Positions 24,947-32,617 of a DNA stretch of 64,000 nt are shown one piece after another. Source of the DNA: Treponema sp. (GTDB lineage Bacteria > Spirochaetota > Spirochaetia > Treponematales > Treponemataceae). The DNA is taken from the NCBI GenBank assembly GCA_024402505.1, contig JAKSTP010000004.1, positions 25,593 to 89,592 on the forward strand, read 5' to 3'. Each line of letters opens with the position of its first letter. The first letter of the stretch is position 1. The notes under the pieces are model-generated. The model saw nothing but the letters and a program-made list of their open reading frames with translations, was not told the DNA's origin and searched no databases. The translations under genes and the position numbers were made by a program.

Positions 24947-26338
24947 CTAGAAGTTGACCACAACGGCACCTGTTTTTTCATCCCGCTGGTCGCCCTTCTT
25001 TTCTTTAACGTTGATAATATCACCACTTTTAAGGTTCTGGCGGGTTTTTACAAGAACAAGACCGTCGGAAGAACAGCCGTAATAGCCCGTTATCCTTTCT
25101 GGAAGGCGCATTGGATCGGAAATAATGCGAATTGAACCGGCGGCAGGTTTTTCTCCAGGCTTACTTACGCTAAGAAAACTGAGTACAGCCCGTTCTTTAG
25201 GCAGTCTGGCACTTTCGCTGAGTTTTGCAAGCTTTTCAGGTGCATCTTCCGTTGAAAAAGCAAAATTGCACCATTTTCCGCTGCTTCCCGTAAAGGCTTT
25301 AAAACCGTTCATGGCGCAGGAACCGCAGTGTGTACATGGTCCGTTGATGTCAAAACCTTCCGCAATGAAACGTTCACGGAAAAGGCTGAGCATACGTGCG
25401 GCTTTTGGAACACCCGGCTCAATAAGAAGATAAGCTGCATCTTTTTTTGCAAAAGACGAGATTTCCCCAAAGTATTTTTTTGCCCAGTATTCAGGGGGAT
25501 ATTCACCGGTCTGTTCCAGTTCATTTATCATGTTTGCCGAGCTTACAAAATCGGCTTTTTCTTTTATGTGGGTAGAGAGGCTTCCTTTTACACGGATAAT
25601 TTTCCAGTATGGAGCAGCCTTTTCATCAGAAGGAGGAAGACGGCTTGCCACAGAAAGATAGATTTCTTCACCTAAAGCAAGTGTGTTCTGGGAAAGATCC
25701 AGACAGTACCAGGTAAGGTTGAGATTCCGCAGTTCTGGGCGGGCAATCCAAAGGGCAGTTACAAATGTTAAAGGGCCGCTTCCCAAATCAAGGCAGATAC
25801 TGTTGTTTTTTGGAAAAGAGGATGAGGGAAGGCCTTTTAAAAGTTTTGTCTGACGCACAAGATTCCACCACACAAAATAATTTGCATAAGCCGAAAGGAG
25901 CACCTTGTCGTTCATGTAAGTCATTTTGCGTTCCCCACGCTGGTCTGTAAGCTGGTGGGAAAGATCACGGATATTGTGTGGAAGCTGAAGCCGCTGTTTT
26001 GAATTCAAAGGTCGAACACTCTGAAGCACTGCGTCAAAATTGTTCAGCACATTCTGAGCATCATCGGAAAGCACTCCCGAAAAAAGTCCCCCCTCTGGAA
26101 GCCTTTTGTCATCCTGGCGCCCTTTCCTGTTTTCCTGGCGCCCTCTTTTGTCATCCTGGCGACCAGCCTTGTCATCCTGGCGAACCTTTCTGTCATCCTG
26201 AGCGTAGTCGAAGGATCTTCTCTTCTGCCCTTCTTTCCCCTGTTCCTGAGTCAAAAACGCCTTTTTTTCCCTGCGGGCTTCTTCCTTCTTCTGAGAACCT
26301 TTCTTTTCTGTAAATCGTGAATAAAATTTTTCGCTCAT
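24947..26338 (-). CDS. Rsm22/METTL17-type SAM-dependent protein with Fe-S Cys motif and repeat insert
   Basis: 463 residues. A methyltransferase fold shows SAM motif I as ICLDLGSGPLT, and the C-terminal half carries the cysteine set of the Rsm22/METTL17 family: Cys335, Cys338, Cys341 in CTHCGSC and Cys357 in KWCNF, known in mitochondrial METTL17 to bind an Fe-S cluster. The family associates with the small ribosomal subunit; catalytic activity is debated. The first ~90 residues are not part of the domain: residues about 40-78 are seven-residue repeats of the form R-x-x-RQDD derived from a DNA repeat (26105-26218), giving a charged, probably disordered tail. The true domain starts near residue 85. 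The start overlaps the MerR stop (TAATG). Confidence 0.78.
   Translation of the reverse strand: MSEKFYSRFTEKKGSQKKEEARREKKAFLTQEQGKEGQKRRSFDYAQDDRKVRQDDKAGRQDDKRGRQENRKGRQDDKRLPEGGLFSGVLSDDAQNVLNNFDAVLQSVRPLNSKQRLQLPHNIRDLSHQLTDQRGERKMTYMNDKVLLSAYANYFVWWNLVRQTKLLKGLPSSSFPKNNSICLDLGSGPLTFVTALWIARPELRNLNLTWYCLDLSQNTLALGEEIYLSVASRLPPSDEKAAPYWKIIRVKGSLSTHIKEKADFVSSANMINELEQTGEYPPEYWAKKYFGEISSFAKKDAAYLLIEPGVPKAARMLSLFRERFIAEGFDINGPCTHCGSCAMNGFKAFTGSSGKWCNFAFSTEDAPEKLAKLSESARLPKERAVLSFLSVSKPGEKPAAGSIRIISDPMRLPERITGYYGCSSDGLVLVKTRQNLKSGDIINVKEKKGDQRDEKTGAVVVNF
26105..26218. repeat. Dispersed palindromic repeat plus ~21-bp tandem units inside a gene
   Basis: Bases 26192-26218 are a GTCATCCTGAGCG...CGAAGGATCT unit, a dispersed repeat type that occurs in many bacterial genomes and translates on this strand to the characteristic SFDYAQDD. 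Next to it are four further ~21-bp units sharing TCATCCTGGCG or close variants. All keep the reading frame of the Rsm22-like gene, encoding seven-residue repeats. Related copies lie at 29247-29308. Confidence 0.75.
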
Positions 26339-26655
26339 TATTCTTTTGCGTTTTTTACGTATAAATAAAGATTGGAAAGTTCGGTTCGGGCTTCATGGAT
26401 TTCCCGAAGAAGGGCTTCGTTATTCAAAGTTACTTCTGCATCACTAATAAGCTGTTTTCTAGCACCTTCCGTTGTAAACCGTTTTTCGTTGATTAAATAT
26501 TTCAGGCGGAGAATTAGTTCTACCTCCCGTTCAGTGTAAGTACGGCGACCGCCAATATCCTTCTGGGGATTAAAACCGGGAATCACTTCTTCCCAATAAC
26601 GGAGGATATGAGCTTTTACACCTGTAAGATCTTCTACTTCACTGATTGTGTACAT
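26338..26655 (-). CDS. MerR-family transcriptional regulator
   Basis: 105 residues. The N-terminal winged helix is clear: MYTISEVEDLTGVKAHILRYWEE followed by GGRRTYTEREVELILRLKYLI, the MerR DNA-binding pattern. The C-terminal 30 residues are a short helix suited to dimerisation and there is no effector domain, so it is of the short, ligand-free type seen in HspR- or MlrA-like regulators. Targets are unknown. Downstream the Rsm22-like gene overlaps by one base; upstream der ends 89 nt away with a possible hairpin between. Confidence 0.88.
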   Translation of the reverse strand: MYTISEVEDLTGVKAHILRYWEEVIPGFNPQKDIGGRRTYTEREVELILRLKYLINEKRFTTEGARKQLISDAEVTLNNEALLREIHEARTELSNLYLYVKNAKE

Positions 26656-26713
26656 CTATACTCCTGTTTCATTTGCGTTAAGTCGAGCGCGGCTGTGAGA
26701 CAGCAAATGCACT

Positions 26714-26761
26714 GCCGACCTAAAATGCATGTTTATTGCAGATCCTATTCTTCAGGTCGGC
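26714..26761 (-). promoter_or_regulatory. Inverted repeat spanning the der stop codon
   Basis: GCCGACCT (26714-26721) and AGGTCGGC (26754-26761) are perfectly complementary, 32 nt apart, with the right arm inside the last der codons. No U-tract follows, so a classical terminator is unlikely. It could be a processing site or a protein-binding site between der and the MerR gene. Confidence 0.3.
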
Positions 26762-28259
26762 GTCGTTCCTGCCATTTTGTGCGGCTGGCCTTCATTTCTA
26801 CCTGAACCGGAATCAAATCGAAACCAAGATCTTCACGGATACGGTTTTTCAAATATGTTACATAAGTTTCGCTTACAACTTCCGGACGTGTAGCAAAAAT
26901 CAGGAAGTTTACAGGATTAACCTTGGTCTGAACCATGTAACGGATTTTGAAATGTGCAGTGCGGCTTGCTGGCGGCGGATATCGTTTAAGCCAGTCATCC
27001 AAAGCCATGTTCAAAGAAGCAGTATCAATTTTTCGTGTAAGCTGCTCGTATACTTCAAGGGTCTTGTCCAGAAGATCTTTAATTCCTTTCCCTTCAAGAG
27101 CAGAAACCGGCAGAATTGGTGCGTAATCCATCTGGGCAAACATGATGTTGATGTTTTCTTTTGCAGCCTTGAAAGTCTTGTTGTCCTGGGCCTGTGTATC
27201 CCATTTGTTCAAAAGGAAGATGATTCCGCGGCCTTTTTCGTAAGCCAGGGAACAGATTTTTTTGTCCTGCTCGGCAAGACCTTCCTGGGCGTCAATCATA
27301 AGGAAAACAATGTCACATTCGTCCAGGGTTTTGATGGCACGGTTTACAGAATAATATTCAACATCTTCATGAACCTTTGCTTTTCGGCGGATTCCGGCAG
27401 TGTCCAGAACACGGAAAGGCCGGTCACGATACATAAACTCACCTTCCACAACGTCACGGGTAGTTCCTGCGTAGTCACAGACAATGGAATTCTCCGAGTG
27501 AGTAAGGCGGTTTGAAAGTGTTGATTTACCTGTATTTGGTTTTCCAAGAATGGCGATTTTAATTGGTTTCTCTTCTGAAACAACCCGCACATTTGAAAAG
27601 TCCAGTTTTGAACAGACAAGATCGGTAAGTTCACCAATGCGGTCACCGTGTTCTGCTGAAATGAAAATCAGGTGTTTGAATCCAAAACGGGCATAGTTCC
27701 AGGCTTCAGCTTCGTTTCGGCCGCCTTCGGTTTTGTTAACACAGGCAATCAGCTTGTCCCAGTAAGGGCGCATCTTCAAAATGAATTCTTCGTCTTCACC
27801 GGTAATAACGCCTGCTTCCAGCAAAAGGATGATGGCATCAGCTTTATCAATCTGCAAAAGTGATTTCTGAACAACGTATTCGTCCAGCTCGGCTTCCATT
27901 GTTCCAATATCGCGCTGAAGCTTATATCCGCCGGTGTCTACCAGGTGAACAGGCTTTTCATTAAAGAAAGCAGTGGCTTCTACAGGGTCTCGGGTAACAC
28001 CAGGAGTGTCGTTTACAATTGCAATACGGCGTTTAAGGAACCGGTTAAAAAGTGTAGATTTTCCTACATTTGGACGGCCTGCAATAACAACTGTAGGCAG
28101 TCCTTCATATTCCATATCTTCCGGATCAGCAATTTCGTAATCTTCTACTGCGGCTTTAATATTTTCGTTAATCTTTGAATTCTGTTTTGCGATTTCTTCT
28201 TCCATGCCCTCAACAGGCTTTGGTTTTGAAAAATCAGGTTTTGCTTTCTTCTTTGCCAT
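26745..28259 (-). CDS. der: Ribosome assembly GTPase Der (EngA)
   Basis: 504 residues with the diagnostic tandem G domains. The first has GRPNVGKSTLF, NDTPGVTRD, DTGGY and NKTEG; the second GKPNTGKSTLSN, DYAGTTRD, DTAGIRRK and NKWD. The C-terminal KH-like domain ends at KWQERRRPEE. Der acts in 50S subunit maturation in the cytoplasm. The protein is longer than usual: about 55 residues of charged sequence (KKKAKPDFSKPKP...) precede the first G domain, which in most bacteria starts within a few residues of the N-terminus. Start at ATG 28259 is supported by a strong promoter (TTGAAA, 17 bp, TATAAT) only 9 nt upstream. Divergent from the acyltransferase at 28356. Confidence 0.96.
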   Translation of the reverse strand: MAKKKAKPDFSKPKPVEGMEEEIAKQNSKINENIKAAVEDYEIADPEDMEYEGLPTVVIAGRPNVGKSTLFNRFLKRRIAIVNDTPGVTRDPVEATAFFNEKPVHLVDTGGYKLQRDIGTMEAELDEYVVQKSLLQIDKADAIILLLEAGVITGEDEEFILKMRPYWDKLIACVNKTEGGRNEAEAWNYARFGFKHLIFISAEHGDRIGELTDLVCSKLDFSNVRVVSEEKPIKIAILGKPNTGKSTLSNRLTHSENSIVCDYAGTTRDVVEGEFMYRDRPFRVLDTAGIRRKAKVHEDVEYYSVNRAIKTLDECDIVFLMIDAQEGLAEQDKKICSLAYEKGRGIIFLLNKWDTQAQDNKTFKAAKENINIMFAQMDYAPILPVSALEGKGIKDLLDKTLEVYEQLTRKIDTASLNMALDDWLKRYPPPASRTAHFKIRYMVQTKVNPVNFLIFATRPEVVSETYVTYLKNRIREDLGFDLIPVQVEMKASRTKWQERRRPEE

Positions 28260-28268
28260 GATTTTTCT

Positions 28269-28297
28269 ATTATATGAGATTTTTTCCGTGGTTTCAA
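28269..28297 (-). promoter_or_regulatory. der promoter (near-leaderless)
   Basis: Minus strand TTGAAA (28297-28292), exact 17-bp spacer, perfect TATAAT (28274-28269), then 9 nt to ATG 28259. The predicted leader is 0-3 nt and no Shine-Dalgarno site is present. Confidence 0.65.
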
Positions 28298-28343
28298 TGA
28301 TTGGATTTTTCTGTTTTTTGTGGCGGATTTCCCTTTACGGCCT

Positions 28344-28349
28344 TATAAT
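28344..28349 (+). promoter_or_regulatory. -10 element of acyltransferase gene (leaderless type)
   Basis: Perfect TATAAT (28344-28349) followed by 6 nt and ATG 28356. No convincing -35 hexamer is seen at 16-18 bp. It fixes the start of the downstream gene at the ATG rather than at the in-frame codon 28320. Confidence 0.5.
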
Positions 28350-28355
28350 TTAATT

Positions 28356-29204
28356 ATGTACACACCGAATACTGAAAGCGAATATTACAAAGGGCCTCTT
28401 AAACTTACAGAAGGCACCTACATCCCAGAAACAGATTTTGTTTATCCGGAAAATCCTACCGAAATTTTTCTGCATCCGACTAAAAAGCATGACATCAAAT
28501 TTGATGAAACCTATCCTTTCTACAACACCAGTTTTCCAATGATGTTCTGGAAAGGCTTTGTTCACAGCGTCTTATTTCTTTTAATCCGTCTGTTAAGTTA
28601 CATTGCCTTTGGATTGAAGATTGAAGGCCGGGAGAACATTAAAAAGAACCGCAAGGCTTTGAAGAAGGGCTGTATGTCCGTTTCAAATCACGTTTATCCA
28701 TGGGATCTCCTTGCCGTAAAATGTGCATTCAATCACAGACCACTTTACTTCCCAACAAAAACCACACAGATTGAAAGTGGAGCAGGCATTTTCATCCGTG
28801 GAGCCGGTGGTATCCCAATTCCAGAAAGCATTAAGGCCATCCGCTATTTCAACGAAGCCTTTGACAAGATTAATGCAAAGAACAAGGTGATTCACGTTTT
28901 TCCGGAAGCCAGCCGCTGGGATTATTACCAGCCTATCCGCCCATGGCACAAAGGCACTTTCACCATGGCTTACAAGTACAATCTGCCTGTAATTCCAATG
29001 GCATTTTCCTACCGTCCAATTACAGGACTTTGGAAGCTTTGGAAGAAAAATCCTTGCGTAACACTCCGCATTGGAGAACCTGTTTATCCTGATATGGAAA
29101 AGGGCCGAAAAGAAGCCTGTGCTGAACTTTTTGACAAGGCACGGACCCAGGTAATAAAGCTTGCCGGCATTGAAGAAAACTGCTGGGTTGATGAAACTGT
29201 TTAA
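28356..29204 (+). CDS. PlsC-like lysophospholipid/1-acylglycerol-phosphate acyltransferase
   Basis: 282 residues. One membrane-associated segment (FVHSVLFLLIRLLSYIAF) precedes the acyltransferase domain, with the catalytic HX4D motif at His112-Asp117 (SNHVYPWD), the substrate-binding FIRGAGGIPIP region and FPEASRW in place of the usual FPEGTRS. It transfers an acyl chain from ACP or CoA to a glycerol-phosphate or other hydroxyl acceptor at the inner membrane. Position just before the ACP/dehydratase cluster suggests that it may attach that pathway's product to a lipid, as acyltransferases do in aryl-polyene clusters; this is inference. The start is placed at ATG 28356 from the TATAAT box 6 nt upstream. 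Confidence 0.85.
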   Translation: MYTPNTESEYYKGPLKLTEGTYIPETDFVYPENPTEIFLHPTKKHDIKFDETYPFYNTSFPMMFWKGFVHSVLFLLIRLLSYIAFGLKIEGRENIKKNRKALKKGCMSVSNHVYPWDLLAVKCAFNHRPLYFPTKTTQIESGAGIFIRGAGGIPIPESIKAIRYFNEAFDKINAKNKVIHVFPEASRWDYYQPIRPWHKGTFTMAYKYNLPVIPMAFSYRPITGLWKLWKKNPCVTLRIGEPVYPDMEKGRKEACAELFDKARTQVIKLAGIEENCWVDETV

Positions 29205-29206
29205 GT

Positions 29207-29245
29207 AAAAAAAAAGCGGTGGTTTCGACCAAGCTCAACCACCGC
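29207..29245 (-). terminator. Terminator of GH3 synthetase-HAD operon
   Basis: On the minus strand a perfect 9-bp stem (GCGGTGGTT, 29216-29224, with AACCACCGC, 29237-29245) is followed by nine U. It lies 70 nt after the HAD stop and adjoins the end of the convergent acyltransferase gene. Confidence 0.85.
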
Positions 29246-29246
29246 C

Positions 29247-29308
29247 GTCATCCTGAACTTGTTTCAGGATCTATTTGGGTAGAGATGCTGAATCAAGTTC
29301 AGCATGAC
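29247..29308. repeat. Pair of inverted dispersed palindromic repeats
   Basis: Unit 1 (29247-29272) starts GTCATCCTGAAC and folds into ATCCTGAA/TTTCAGGAT. Unit 2 (29283-29308) is the same element inverted, starting GTCATGCTGAAC on the minus strand and folding into ATGCTGAA/TTCAGCAT. They sit head to head between convergent genes beside the terminator. Half-units also occur near 1830 and at 60378-60392. Confidence 0.75.
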
Positions 29309-29314
29309 ATAGTG

Positions 29315-30001
29315 TTATTTCAAGATTTCTGTCGCAAACTGCTTCCAGGTCATGGCAGGATAATTTTTCCCGTCTACATCAACCTGGGTCGTTTGTGAAA
29401 GCTTGTCGTTGATATGAACAAAGTCCATTCCTGCAAGCTTTGCACCCTTTCCGTCGGTAACAGTGCGGTCACCAATAACAAGAATGTTTTCAGGTGACTG
29501 CCCCATTTTTTCGGCAATTTTCAGAAATGGGGATGCAGCTGGTTTCAAGGCCCCGAACTCTTCTGCATCAAAAGCAAAGTCCACAGATTCAGGTGGAAGC
29601 TGCAAAGCCGTCATTCTGGCTTCAACACCGCAGTAATCAGAATAAACTGAAACCTTGGCTCCACTTTCCCTAAGCTTTTTGAATACATCAAGAGCTTCGG
29701 AATGACCCTTGTAGCTGTTTTTCAAGGTACGTGTAAGAACATGTTTATACTTGTTTGTGTACCATGAAGAATATTTTTCTACGGAAACACCAGCTACAGC
29801 GGCTGCTTCAGCAAAAAATCGTTTATAAAAATCTTCTTTAGATGGAAACTCTATTCCGCGAAGTTTGCTTCGTGCAACACGTTCCCCTTTTATGTAGGTA
29901 ATGTGCAGCAAATCCCGGCGCACGAGATTAAATCCCATTTTGCGGTTATCGTAAAGAGTTCCATCCAGATCGAAGATGTAAGCCTTGTATTTAGAAAACA
30001 T
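29315..30001 (-). CDS. HAD-superfamily hydrolase
   Basis: 228 residues. Motif I is FDLDGTLYDN (nucleophile Asp near residue 11), motif II VYSDYCG, and motif IV GDRTVTDGKGAKLAG. The helical cap between motifs I and II marks subclass I, as in phosphoglycolate phosphatase and related small-molecule phosphatases. The substrate is unknown. It follows the GH3-type synthetase gene by 4 nt on the same strand and ends before a strong terminator, so the two form an operon; a role in recycling or activating that enzyme's substrate is possible but speculative. Confidence 0.85.
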   Translation of the reverse strand: MFSKYKAYIFDLDGTLYDNRKMGFNLVRRDLLHITYIKGERVARSKLRGIEFPSKEDFYKRFFAEAAAVAGVSVEKYSSWYTNKYKHVLTRTLKNSYKGHSEALDVFKKLRESGAKVSVYSDYCGVEARMTALQLPPESVDFAFDAEEFGALKPAASPFLKIAEKMGQSPENILVIGDRTVTDGKGAKLAGMDFVHINDKLSQTTQVDVDGKNYPAMTWKQFATEILK

Positions 30002-30005
30002 CTGT

Positions 30006-31715
30006 CTATTCTACTTCCAGTGTTTTGAAGATTTCAAGTGCCTTGTCGTTCTGCATAAGAACGTTCAGCTTGAACTGTCCTTCGCGGCTGCGACCCAGGC
30101 GGATCCATTCTTCTTTGAAAGCATCCATTGCGTTGTTTTTGAGCACGTGTGAAACAGGATTCTTTACGCGTTCAGTATCGCGTTTGTATTTCCATTCAAC
30201 GTTTTCTTCGCCCAGAACACGGTCAACAATCTGTGACATTTTTTCAGCTGCTTCTTTTCCAAGAGATTTGTCTTCGAATTCATAGAAGAACTGGTAAGCA
30301 GAAATTGAAAGATCGGCAAGACCAACAAACATTTTTGTGGTATAACCAGTTTCTTTTTCTGCAACACGTACAGCGTTGATAAACTGTGTTTCGTGAATCT
30401 TTTCACCTGTCATTGAAACAATACCGTTTGTTTTCATAATGAACTGGATTGTTGGAATCTGTCCATAGTATCCTGTACATTCAATAATATCGTTCATGCA
30501 GTAGCGGTAAAGACCTGCGAAAGTTGTTACATAAATGATGTAGCGTTTTCCTTTTTCAAGCTGGCTCAGGTTCAGGAATTCTTTGTCTTCTTTGTCGCTG
30601 TCTTCTTCACGTACAAATTCAAAATAGTGCATGTGTGTAAAGAGAACTGTGTCATCCTGTCCATTCAAAACAAGACCGGCACGACATTCTGAAGCAAAGT
30701 AGCCGAATTCCTGATGGAGCATATCTTCATTGAACCATTCGTGGAATTTTCCCATGTAAGATTTTGTATTTCCACATTTCCATGTTGTAAGGAAACAAAG
30801 ATTTGGCCAGTAGTGTTTTGGATAAAGTTCACCGTATTTTGCTTTCAGTTCACGAAGCTGCTGTGCGCGGGCTGGGTTTGGTGAAAGTTTTGATTCAATT
30901 ACAGCGCGAGTTTCTGCTTCCATTTCGTAAGCAGGATTCAAGGTTCCTTTTTCAATCTGATCAACAAAGTCATCAAAATTTTCGTTTACTGTTTTTACCA
31001 GTTCGGCAACTGTTGATGGGTTTGCTGTGATCATAGAACCAACGTTCTGTCCAAGACCAATGCGGATAAGTGTGTTAAAGCGTGAGTGATAATCTTCGAT
31101 TGTACAAACCTCATAAGGTGATGAGTGAAGTTTATCAATAAATGCTGGAACGTCCCGGCGTGTAACACCAGAAACTGATCCGTAAACTGTTCCGTCTGGA
31201 GCCTGTCCTTCAACAGCCTTTCCTACAACAGAAAGGTCACGTCCGAAGAATACTTTTGGACGGTGCATCATGAAGGAATACAACCAGATTTTGGTCATTT
31301 TTGAATATACATTGTTGTAATATTCAGGTGTGATTGGAATCCATTTTGGCTGGCCTGTTGTACCACTTGTTGTAGCGTACATCATGGCTTTACCAGGATA
31401 AAGAATGTTTTCTTCGCCGTTCTTACATCGGTCAATGTATGGGCGGAAGTCTTCGTAGTCTGCAGGTGGAACATTTTCACGCCACAGTTTATATAGGGTA
31501 GCTGCATCTGGAGCTGCAAGGATTTTATCGAAATTGTGAGCCTTACCCCATTCAGAATCTTTTGCATATTCAAGGATGCTACGCAAAGTTTTTTCTTCTG
31601 TTTTGGCACAGTTTTTTCCGGCCTTTTTAAGTTTCTTCAACTGGATGCTGCCAGCAATTCCCATAAGGAAATTAATCTTTCTGGCGCCTTCTGTTGTTTC
31701 ATACTTGTAATCCAT
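30006..31715 (-). CDS. GH3-family acyl-acid amido synthetase (ANL superfamily)
   Basis: 569 residues, close to plant and bacterial GH3 length. The adenylation motif is TTSGTTGQPKWIPITPEYY (from residue 115), and the middle has FGYFASECRAGLVLNG and the C-terminal YRYCMNDIIECTGYY with MTGEKIHE, as in GH3 proteins. GH3 enzymes adenylate a carboxylic acid and condense it with an amino acid amine. Here the gene is divergent from the ACP-dehydratase cluster and could activate or conjugate an aryl or acyl acid linked to it; that link is inference from position. Start ATG 31715 has CGGAG upstream. The HAD gene follows 4 nt downstream. Confidence 0.88.
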   Translation of the reverse strand: MDYKYETTEGARKINFLMGIAGSIQLKKLKKAGKNCAKTEEKTLRSILEYAKDSEWGKAHNFDKILAAPDAATLYKLWRENVPPADYEDFRPYIDRCKNGEENILYPGKAMMYATTSGTTGQPKWIPITPEYYNNVYSKMTKIWLYSFMMHRPKVFFGRDLSVVGKAVEGQAPDGTVYGSVSGVTRRDVPAFIDKLHSSPYEVCTIEDYHSRFNTLIRIGLGQNVGSMITANPSTVAELVKTVNENFDDFVDQIEKGTLNPAYEMEAETRAVIESKLSPNPARAQQLRELKAKYGELYPKHYWPNLCFLTTWKCGNTKSYMGKFHEWFNEDMLHQEFGYFASECRAGLVLNGQDDTVLFTHMHYFEFVREEDSDKEDKEFLNLSQLEKGKRYIIYVTTFAGLYRYCMNDIIECTGYYGQIPTIQFIMKTNGIVSMTGEKIHETQFINAVRVAEKETGYTTKMFVGLADLSISAYQFFYEFEDKSLGKEAAEKMSQIVDRVLGEENVEWKYKRDTERVKNPVSHVLKNNAMDAFKEEWIRLGRSREGQFKLNVLMQNDKALEIFKTLEVE

Positions 31716-31876
31716 TTTTTTTACTCCGTTTATGGATTTTTACTTCTCTCAGATATATCTTATAGTGTAACACGAAAATTCAAATTTCTCCAACGTGAAT
31801 TTCGCCCTCTATTGCATAAAATACCCATAAACTATAAAATTACAGTCACATCCTACTATTATATGGAGAAAACAAA

Positions 31877-32128
31877 ATGTCAAAAGATGAAATTTTCGAC
31901 AAACTCAAAACAATTCTTGTTGATGAATTTGAACTTGATGCAGCCGATGTAACAACAGATGCACTCCTTGGTGATGACCTTGACCTGGATTCCATCGACT
32001 CTATCGACCTCATCGTAAAAATGAAAGAATTCATGCCAGCAGACAAAGGAAACGTAGATCCTTCAATCTTCAAAACTGTAAAAACAGTTCAGGACGTTGT
32101 AGACGCTCTTGTTCCTTACATGAACTAA
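31877..32128 (+). CDS. Acyl carrier protein
   Basis: 83 residues, acidic, four-helix ACP. The phosphopantetheine attachment site is Ser39 in LDLDSIDSIDL. It differs from housekeeping AcpP (whose motif is usually DSLD with V/T and E after) and stands at the head of the dehydratase-exporter cluster, suggesting a pathway-specific ACP. TGGAG precedes ATG 31877. A strong terminator-like hairpin lies directly after it (32147-32207), so it should be made in excess of the downstream enzymes. Confidence 0.93.
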   Translation: MSKDEIFDKLKTILVDEFELDAADVTTDALLGDDLDLDSIDSIDLIVKMKEFMPADKGNVDPSIFKTVKTVQDVVDALVPYMN

Positions 32129-32146
32129 TTTAACTGGCATTTTACT

Positions 32147-32207
32147 AAAGACCGGAATGACAAAAAGTTTGATATTAATGTGCTTGTTGTCGGCCGGTCT
32201 TTTTTTT
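32147..32207 (+). terminator. Terminator or attenuator between ACP and dehydratase genes
   Basis: AAAGACCGG (32147-32155) pairs with CCGGTCTTT (32194-32202); an inner pairing GACAA/TTGTC extends the stem, and eight T follow. It stands inside an otherwise same-strand cluster with only 29 nt to the next ATG, so partial readthrough or a promoter in this short AT-rich gap must supply the downstream genes. Confidence 0.8.
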
Positions 32208-32235
32208 ATTAAATTTAAATAATAGAGATCTTAAA

Positions 32236-32595
32236 ATGGAAAATCTTCACAACATCATTGATGAAAAAGTAATCGAAAAAACAGACACCTCTGTTATTCT
32301 GGAAGTTGTTATTCCTGAATCAAGTGATTTTTTTGACGGCCACTTTCCTGAATACAAACTTCTTCCAGCCGTTGCTCAGTTTGAAGTAGTTACCCGTTTT
32401 GCAAAAAAATACATTGGAACAGACCGCTGGGTTCCACATATCAAGCGCATCAAGTTTTCTGCACCAATCCGACCTGACACAAAGATTAAGCTTGAACTTA
32501 AATACAAGGCCGAAAAGAAACTGGTTTCATATACCATTTCCAATGCCGATAAAGAAGAGATTGTTTATTCAACAGGCACCTTCACAGCCGCATAA
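32236..32595 (+). CDS. ApeI/FabZ-like 3-hydroxyacyl-ACP dehydratase
   Basis: 119 residues, hotdog fold. The segment FFDGHFPEYKLLPAVAQFEVV carries the dehydratase His in GHFPE, as in FabA/FabZ and ApeI-type proteins of aryl-polyene clusters. It removes water from a 3-hydroxyacyl-ACP to make the trans-2-enoyl form. A second, sequence-distinct dehydratase of the ApeP type lies at 36702, the same pairing found in aryl-polyene loci, where the two act as a heterodimer. Starts 29 nt after the hairpin terminator, with a weak AGAG before ATG 32236. Confidence 0.82.
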   Translation: MENLHNIIDEKVIEKTDTSVILEVVIPESSDFFDGHFPEYKLLPAVAQFEVVTRFAKKYIGTDRWVPHIKRIKFSAPIRPDTKIKLELKYKAEKKLVSYTISNADKEEIVYSTGTFTAA

Positions 32596-32617
32596 TTCAG
32601 GGACGTAACTTTAACCT

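Noticed and set aside
26105..26218. CRISPR-like repeat array
   Set aside because: The units are contiguous ~21-bp degenerate repeats within a coding frame, with no spacers.
26736..27515. A 259-residue plus-strand frame opposite der
   Set aside because: Antisense to two clearly conserved G domains; cysteine- and phenylalanine-rich composition of a shadow frame.
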